64,000 bases of DNA from Pegoplata infirma (Eukaryota > Arthropoda > Insecta > Diptera > Anthomyiidae): NCBI GenBank assembly GCA_963921195.1, contig OY992539.1, positions 131,592,682-131,656,681 of the forward strand, read 5' to 3'. Made by a program: the position numbers and the translations under genes. Each line of letters starts with the position of its first letter. Positions within the stretch are counted from its first letter, which is position 1. The notes beneath the pieces were generated by a model. The model was not told the origin of the DNA. It saw nothing but the letters and a program-made list of their open reading frames with translations, and ran no database searches. Shown one piece after another: positions 57,868 through 64,000 of this stretch.

Positions 57868-59542
57868 CAGCGACGTATCCAGGATTTTGAAAACGGGGGG
57901 GCACAACTCCCAGATTTTTTTTGTCATCGCCTATTTATTTTTAACTAGAACCCCCCGCCCCTCACGATTTTATCTTTATTATTATAAAACAAAAATTTCT
58001 TTTAATACAGATTTTTTATAAAAAATTTCTAAAAATCTTAAAAGTTTTTTACATGAAAAATGTTTGAATCTACGAATTTTCATTTGAAAAACAAAATTTT
58101 TGATGAAAATAATGTCTGACAAATTCTCAGATTCGGAGTTTTTTTAAGAAATGGTTCTTGGAAACAATATGTAACCTAAAAGTGTCACCATCAGAAATGT
58201 TACAATGGAATTGGTATTTGCGATAAATACAAAAAATTAAGCACTTTTTGCAAAAATCCATTGAATTGCAAAAAATTAAAAATTTTTTTTCCAAAATCAA
58301 AATATTTGAACTAAATAGAGTTTAACCTCCTTATTCCAATTCTTCTTACCAAACTTTTTAAGGGTATTGAATTTTTTCCGATATTCGCGTTCGATGTATC
58401 GAACGCTTCTTTTTGTGGACCTACGTATTCGTAAGTTAGCACGTTCCATTTTCAAAACATTCAAGTTTTAAGATTTAAAAAAAAATATTTTTATTGCTTC
58501 ACGTTAGAATTATAAATAAGTACCATATGAAAAAATTTACATCTAAAAATGTTTCTATAGACAAAACTTTTGCAGAATCTGAGAATTTCCTAATAAAAAA
58601 ATATCTCATATTAAAAACAAGTGAGAGTGTTAAATTCAGCTGTGCCGAATCTTTTATACCCTCCAAAGTGTAAAAAAAACATAAAAAAAAATTTCAGGGG
58701 CGTACTTTTTTGGTGGGGGGTGGGGTTTGGGTGTTTGGTGGGAGACATTGGGGGACACCTTCCCCTTGCGAAAGATGTTATCAAATGGATTTATTATTGA
58801 TTCATGCATTTATTTAATCCAATTAATAATTATTTAAATATTTTTTTTATATCCACTCCCACAAATGGGGCGGGTCAAACTTTTTTTTATTTTTTATCCG
58901 CTGGGTCAACATGCAGGGTTGTGAGTTTCCTGTGACATAAAAATGTTGCATTTGTTTAAAAAAAGTACAAAAAACCCTGCAAAAAAATTCCATTTTTAAG
59001 AGGTTGGTTTAGTTCTCCAAGGGGGAACTTTTTTACCCTTGGTCTGATTTTGCCCATTTCCGAACTTAACTTGCCTAGGAATATAAGACATTATCGTGCC
59101 AAACTTCAAAAGTCTAGCTTTTCTTTTATTTTGGACTGTATCGTGTCCTCTACAGACGGACAGACGAAAGGACGGACATCGCTAGAATGTCTTAGAATCG
59201 ATCACTGATCAATAATATACTTTATGGGGTCCTAGACCGATATTTCGATGCGTTACACATGGAATAGCAAAGTGAGTATACCCCCATACTGTGGTGGGAG
59301 GGTGTAAAAAAATGTTTTAGAATATTATAGTTTGAACATTTTTTATAGAAATTTATTTTCATGACCTGACACATAATTTTTATTAGATAAAACTTATATT
59401 AAGTTTCTTTAAACATATTTTACTAATATTTCGATAGAAATTACTCTTTTATATTTTTTAAAATTTTTAATTTTTAAAAATTTTCAAATCGAAAAGGGGG
59501 GGGGCACGTGCCCCCTGTGCCCACCCCCTGTATACGTCCATG
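57868..59542. mobile_element. 1.7-kb hAT-like element with 8-bp duplication
   Basis: Begins CAGCGACGTATCCAGG and ends TATACGTCCATG, imperfect inverse ends, with ATCTATTC on both sides (57860-57867, 59543-59550). G-run and C-run blocks (AACGGGGGGGCAC; GTGCCCCCTG) lie just inside both ends. It contains a family A copy at 58619-59310 and no transposase frame. Confidence 0.88.
58619..59310 (+). mobile_element. Family A element nested in the hAT-like element
   Basis: Head AACAAGTGAGAGTGTTAAAT and TTTTATACCCTCCAA, a worn GGAC/AGAC run at about 59156-59178, ATCGCTAGAATGTCTTAGAA, ACTTTATGGGGTCC and end GGTGGGAGGGTGTAAAA. It is the third level of nesting. Confidence 0.82.
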
Positions 59543-59639
59543 ATCTATTCAAATAAATTAAAGCGGACAAAATCTGGTATGTTGAAAATTTTGTTATTCG
59601 ACAGTTGAAGAAAATAACAAAAATTGTTATCAAAACATT

Positions 59640-60020
59640 GGGCGCGTTCTGCAGAGAAACCTGCTACTCAACAGTTGAGTTGTAGCACGTTTTGATTAGT
59701 TAACTCTGCTGAACGCATTTTTTTATAAATGTTTAAAAATTTTGAAATAATTTTTTATTTTGTTATATTTAAATTTATTTTTTCTATGGAATATACTTTT
59801 TTATAATTCTTTTTGTTTATTTCCTTGCATAACGTCAAAAAAAAAAAAAATTCAATAAAACAGCTTATGTATCAGTTTGTGATCAAATGTAGCATAAATT
59901 TATTACGCTACTAGTGATGAGCAGCGCTCACTCAACATGTTGGCTGAAATGTCAAAAATCAAACCGTTCAGCAGAATGTTGTGGAGCAGTTGAGTAGCAG
60001 CTTTCTCTGCTGAACGCCAT
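59640..60020. mobile_element. About 380-bp TIR element
   Basis: GGCGCGTTCTGCAGAGAAA and TTTCTCTGCTGAACGCC are the ends; the arms continue CTGCTACTCAAC / GTTGAGTAGCAG. CATT stands on both sides (59636-59639, 60021-60024), but the exact duplication is uncertain. Confidence 0.75.
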
Positions 60021-60092
60021 CATTGATTGACTTATTTAAATTTTGTTGATCAATAGATTTAATTGAAAATTTTAAGTCAATAATTTTTTGTG

Positions 60093-60894
60093 CGAAATGG
60101 GTAATAGAAAGGATAGAACTTTGTAGATTTTCATTAAAATTTTTTACAATTTAAATTTTCTGTAGAAGAATTCTTGGATTTTGGGACATATTTCCTACGG
60201 ACAAATTCAGATTCTAAGACATTTTAACTTCAAAAGAAGTTTTACATTCAAAAATATTTTTCGTATTGCAAATTTCTCAGATTCTGAGACAGTGATTTAT
60301 TATTTAGAAAATTCTGCCAGTTTTACGCTGAATGTACAGTAAATAAAAACTCTCTACTCAGAAAAAACAACGTTTAATCAAAAATAACAAAACCAATTGT
60401 TAACAACGAAGTTTTAGTTCAACAAACCATTTTAATTGAATCAACAACACAAATTTATTGTTAGTTTATAGTCTAAATTTTTGTAAAAAAAATACGTTGA
60501 AAATATTAAAATTATGTACTTAAAAAGTGTTTGGGGAATTTTAAGCTAAAATTTTATTTTTTTTTAATAGTTACAAAAACCGTTGTTTTATTGAGAAAAT
60601 TTAATTTAGACTCCGTTCTAATTAAATGTTTAATTGTATTAACAATAAAATTTGTACTTTTGTATTGTACTTGTATGTAAAATGAATTAAAATTCTAACT
60701 GCAACAGAGATTATTGTGAATTTATTTTTAATTTTTTAACATTAACATTTTGTTTCAAAATCCCTTAATTCTAACATAACTTTCAAATTTTAAAATTATA
60801 CCCTCATTGGAAATATTTATCTTTAATTTATTTTATATGTTTTTTTACAAAATTTTATTAATTATATTTTTTTTCTTTTAATTTTTAATTACAG
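60093..60894. other. End of Tet intron 2
   Basis: AT-rich with no recognised insertion. The last 30 bases before 60891 form a strong T/C-rich tract, as expected before an acceptor. Confidence 0.5.
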
Positions 60895-60912
60895 GAACCT
60901 AAAGCCAAACAA
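60895..60912 (+). CDS. Tet: Candidate Tet micro-exon (EPKAKQ)
   Basis: Eighteen bases, GAACCTAAAGCCAAACAA, stand between a long pyrimidine tract ending ATTACAG (60894) and a donor GTATGT (60913). Read in the phase set by the CXXC exon they give six codons, EPKAKQ, a basic extension that suits the lysine-rich end of that exon (LTEKK). The length is a multiple of three, so skipping would keep the frame. Two good splice sites 18 bp apart in AT-rich sequence could be chance, but the match of phase, composition and codon sense makes a real exon more likely than not. Confidence 0.6.
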
Positions 60913-61726
60913 GTATGTATTAAATTTCATTATTTTATTTTTTTTTGCCTATAACATATGAATGTCCTATATTGTATACGTTTTTTATATATTTTTTATT
61001 TTTGTTTTTATGATTAAAAAGTAAAAACAAGTATGAAAAACCAGGAATAACAAGCAAACCAATTAAAACATGATATTCCTTGATATATGTATAGAGGAGT
61101 ACACCAAAAACTCACTGTACGGGATTTTTAAAACTTGGTTAAGGTCTAGCAAGCGATCTTGTAACTCTCAATAACTCTCTAGTAGCGCTTTTTGTACTCT
61201 GATTAACGCTGAAAAAATACTTCTAATGACATGGTATAGGTTGTTGGTTTTGTCGAGTAGATCACAAAAATGCACATTTAACTTGCCAGACACCCTCAAA
61301 TTTTAGAGTTATTGTCAAAAAACGTTTTTTTGGGACTTTGCTCACTAAACCTTGTGTAATTAAGAAAATTTTCAACCGATTTTAAATTTTTTAACTGTTT
61401 TGGATAGAAGAAAGATAGGGCTTTCCATGTGTGAGAATTGGTCTACACATATAAGAAAGATATATATTGATTTTTTCTATAATATCTAATTTTTTTGTTA
61501 TTTTTTGAAAAATTTTCGAGTTTATCAAATTTTTTCTGCTATAGTTTGTTTAACAACCTTTATATTTATAAACATATTTTTAAAGAAAATTTAGTTCTGA
61601 ATTCGATGAGCTTTATCTTATAAAAATCAGATAAGAATTGACAGAGTTGTGATATTTTTTCTAAAAAAGAAAATTAAAATTTTTCAGGAAATCGCCGTTA
61701 AGACAACCCAGACAAAACAAGTAGAA

Positions 61727-62692
61727 AAATTAAATTCGACTTTGCCGAATCTATGAATACCCTCCACAATGCATTTTTTTAAAGGGTAGTACATTTTTTA
61801 ACGTGAAAAAATTAACAATTTTGATTAGAAATATTTTATTTTGAGTATTCTCTTTTTTTGTCATTAAAAAAAAAAAAAATATATTTTTGAGTGTAAAATT
61901 TTTTTCGAGTGTAATGTTTTTTTTTACTGTAAAAATATTTCTGAGTGAATGCACGTTCGTATGCACACAAAATATTGTCATTTTTGTAAAAAAAAAAACT
62001 AAATTTTTTTTGTGTAAATTTTTTTTTTTAAGTGTAAAATTTTTTTGAGTGTAAAATTTTTTTTGAGTGTAAAATTTTTTTCGAGTGTAATTTTTAAGTT
62101 ACCAATGCTTTTAAAACTAAACAAGTTTAAAAAGCATTGCTTTAAAATTAAACAAGTTTGAAAAGCATTGTTAAGTTACCACCAATGCTTTTAAAACTTG
62201 TTAAAACACGTGGCATTTTAAATGAAACTAATCTGAAGTTCAGGGTTTTGCTTATAACTTTTGAACCACTGGACCGATTGAGCTGAAATTTAATGCCAAA
62301 TAGGCCCGGGAAACGGCAAAGATACATGCCAAGCTTCAGTAGTCTGTTTATTGTCTTTCGAAAGTTATCGTGTTTTTTATCTCGTAAATTCGCGAAACAC
62401 CCTTGCCGAAATTTACTCTTTTGCTCATAACTTTTGAACCACTGGACCGATTTGGCTGGATTGCAATACCAACCTGACCAGGTAAATGACAAACATATAT
62501 GCCAAACTTCAGTAGCCTCTGTAAAGTCTTTCAAAAGTTAGCGTGTTTTCTACGGACAGACAGACAGACGGACGGACGGACGGACGGACGGACGGACGGA
62601 CATCGCTAGATCGACTTAAAATATTTCGAGGTGTTACAAACGGAATGACAAACTTATATATACCCTCTATCACTAGAGTGGAGGGTATAAAA
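61727..62692 (+). mobile_element. Family A variant inside the foldback loop
   Basis: Head AACAAGTAGAAAAATTAAAT, ATACCCTCCA, a GGAC/AGAC run at 62552-62600, ATCGCTAGATCGACTTAAAA, and end GTGGAGGGTATAAAA. The middle has a repeated segment, CATAACTTTTGAACCACTGG and a close copy (62249, 62425), and TGCCAA.CTTCAGTAG.CT (62326, 62502). It lacks the ACTTTATGGGGTC block, so it is a distinct subfamily. The 128-codon minus-strand frame here is repeat. Confidence 0.72.
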
Positions 62693-62714
62693 ATAAATTT
62701 ATCATAAGAGGTCA

Positions 62715-62895
62715 TGTACAATATTTTTAAAGGTTTTTGGCGCGCTGAATCCGAATCTTGCCTTTAAATTGCTCTATCGCGTCAGGTTTTTGAGATATTA
62801 AACATAAATTGATATATCAAAAACTTAATAAGATAGCGCAATTTCAAGGTCAAATTCGAATTCAGGGGCCCAAAAACCTTTAAAATAATGATACG
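62715..62895. repeat. Small palindrome in the foldback loop
   Basis: TTTAAAGGTTTTTGG..CGCGCTGAAT pairs with ATTCAGGGGCCCAAAAACC. Inner blocks AAATTGCTCTATC / GATAGCGCAATTT also pair. Confidence 0.75.
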
Positions 62896-63472
62896 CGAAC
62901 TCTCAGTATGTTCGTTTAATTTTTATTTTTTTTTTTGCCTGGGTTGTCCGAACGGCAATTTCATGCAAAATCGTAATTTTATTTTTTTGAGAAATTATCA
63001 CAACTCTGCCAATTGTTATTCGATTTTTTCGGCATAAAGCTCATCACATTCACAATTAAATTTTCTTTAAAAATACGTTTATAAATATAAATATTGTTGA
63101 ACGAACTATAGCAGAAAAAAATCGATAAAATCAAAAATTTTTCAAAAAATAACAAAAAAATAAGATGTTGTTGAAAAAATCAATACATATCTTTCTTAAA
63201 TGTATAGACCAATTCACACACCTAAAAATCCCTATATTTCTTCTATCCAAAACAGGTAAAAAATTTAAAATCGGTGGAAAACTTTTTAAGTTACACGTGG
63301 TTTAGTGAGAAAAGTTTCAAAAAAACGTTTTTTGACAATAAATTTAAAATTTGAGGGTCTCTGGCAAGTTTGATGGGTATTTTTGTGATCTTTTCGACGA
63401 GACCTACAACACTAACTTCCTCATACTGTCAAAAGTATATTCGATTTTGTATTTTTTGAGGCACAGTGTTAT

Positions 63473-64000
63473 CAATACTGTCATATTAAGCTACATTTCA
63501 GTGTTGCCCAATTGAACCAAACGTGTAACACAATTTTTTATCCAAATTTTAGCACATTTTATATCTAAAACCTTTTTTTGAGAAAAATGTATTAAATATT
63601 TTCAAGACTATGAAAGGACAACATTTTTAAAGGACATTATTTACAATTTTCTGTCCTAAAAAAAAAATATGTTTTTGTTTCTAGAAATTGTGGTCTTTCA
63701 TTTGATCCCATATTTACATAAACTGATGGGTAGATGAAATGTTTAAAATAAGTTTTAAAAATTTGTGTATCCTTAAAACTTTTAAGTCATTTTAAATGAA
63801 GAAAAGATCACGAAACGAAAAACTGAAAACGCAGTTTTACTATATTGGACCTCTACTTTTATCTGTATGTGGTCTTGTTCAGTTTCAAAAAAATGTAAAA
63901 TTGTCACACTGTGTAAGGAGTGAAGGCGTAGACAAGAAAACAAAAAAAAAAAACAAGACAAAAATAATAACGCTACTAGATTCTTACTCTACGATAAAGC
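63473..64000. repeat. Partial foldback-MITE copy and unresolved sequence
   Basis: 63700-63850 (AAGTCATTTTAAATGAAG..GATC.CGAAA..CGCAGTTTTACTATA) matches the right arm of the element at 35050-35475. The left arm is missing or very diverged. The last 150 bases show nothing that I recognise. Confidence 0.5.

Larger units (their letters stand above)
57521..60092. mobile_element. MITE of the 13631 family, split by two insertions
   Basis: The order AACAAAAACGCGGATTCAAT, CAATCATCAAATTGTA, TGATTGATTTAACAAATGAA, AAATCTGGTATGTTGAAAAT and TTGATCAATAGATTTAATTG is that of the 13631-14126 element. The hAT element at 57868-59542 and the palindromic element at 59640-60020 interrupt it. Removing both restores collinearity. 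The terminal repeats are worn (TAAGAAAG; TTTTTTGTGCG). Confidence 0.82.
17094..60894 (+). other. Tet intron 2 (about 43.8 kb)
   Basis: Bounded by GTAAGT at 17094 and a long pyrimidine tract with ACAG at 60891-60894 if the micro-exon is real; otherwise it extends past the window. It is filled with transposons and satellites. I found no exon of another host gene inside it on either strand. Long introns after the CXXC exon are compatible with the large Tet loci of flies, where alternative promoters make isoforms with and without the CXXC domain. Confidence 0.7.
61106..63472. mobile_element. 2.4-kb foldback structure with 550-600-bp arms
   Basis: The left arm (to about 61720) and right arm (from about 62938) pair: ACTTGCCAGACACCCTCAAA / TCTCTGGCAAGTTTGATG, TTCTATCCAAAACAG and its inverse, GCCGTTAAGACAACCCAG / CTGGGTTGTCCGAACGGC. 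The ends may be CACTGTAC and GCACAGTG but no target duplication is clear. The loop holds a family A variant and a smaller palindrome at 62715-62895. Confidence 0.75.

Noticed and set aside
62148..62534. 128-codon minus-strand frame with repeated LGMYLCRFPGLFG-type segments
   Set aside because: It lies inside a family A variant with an internal repeat; the frame reflects the repeat, not a gene.
1..64000. CRISPR arrays, operons, bacterial-type systems
   Set aside because: The sequence is clearly insect nuclear DNA with introns and LINEs. The regular repeats at 20-22 kb have no spacers.

Overview
This is a very AT-rich, repeat-dense piece of a eukaryotic genome, most likely a higher fly (Diptera, probably a calyptrate such as a blow fly). 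The reasons are a dipteran-type Tet gene, a jockey-clade LINE, RNase H-bearing I/Loa-like LINE remains, and dispersed repeats that start with a TTTTATACCCTCCAA-type end and carry GGAC/AGAC runs. I had no search tool, so the species is an inference.

The only host gene I can support is Tet, the 5-methylcytosine/6-methyladenine dioxygenase gene, on the + strand. It is represented by its 5' part: a probable 1.5-kb G-poor 5' UTR (8438-9963), a large low-complexity first coding exon (9964-11799), an exon encoding a complete CXXC zinc finger (16953-17093), and an 18-nt in-frame micro-exon candidate (60895-60912). All junctions are phase 0. The catalytic dioxygenase domain is not in the window and must lie beyond 64 kb. 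The intron after the CXXC exon is about 43.8 kb, so most of the window is intronic sequence of one gene.

Layout. 1-8.4 kb: repeat-rich presumed upstream intron with several TA-flanked non-autonomous transposons and repeated primer-binding-site-like motifs. 8.4-11.8 kb: Tet UTR and first coding exon. 11.8-16.9 kb: intron 1, with a degenerate array of about 220-330 bp units, one MITE inside it, and one 'family A' element. 16.9-17.1 kb: CXXC exon. 17.1-60.9 kb: intron 2, holding a homogeneous 16-bp satellite inside a 150-bp repeat (19.6-22.7 kb), a jockey LINE nested in a TIR element with a 9-bp target duplication (24.4-28.5 kb), a long series of MITEs, two decayed LINEs with nested insertions (38.8-42.3 kb), a degenerate GTAC-rich array split by a LINE fragment (45.5-48.8 kb), two kilobase-scale palindromic transposons (48.8-50.9 and 52.6-53.9 kb) and a three-level nested insertion (57.5-60.1 kb). 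60.9-64 kb: the micro-exon and a third large foldback structure.

I found no new multi-gene system. The most informative observations are the giant Tet intron with an isolated micro-exon, the satellite that appears to have grown out of a motif inside a longer repeat, and several transposon boundaries that can be fixed by target-site duplications read directly from the sequence.
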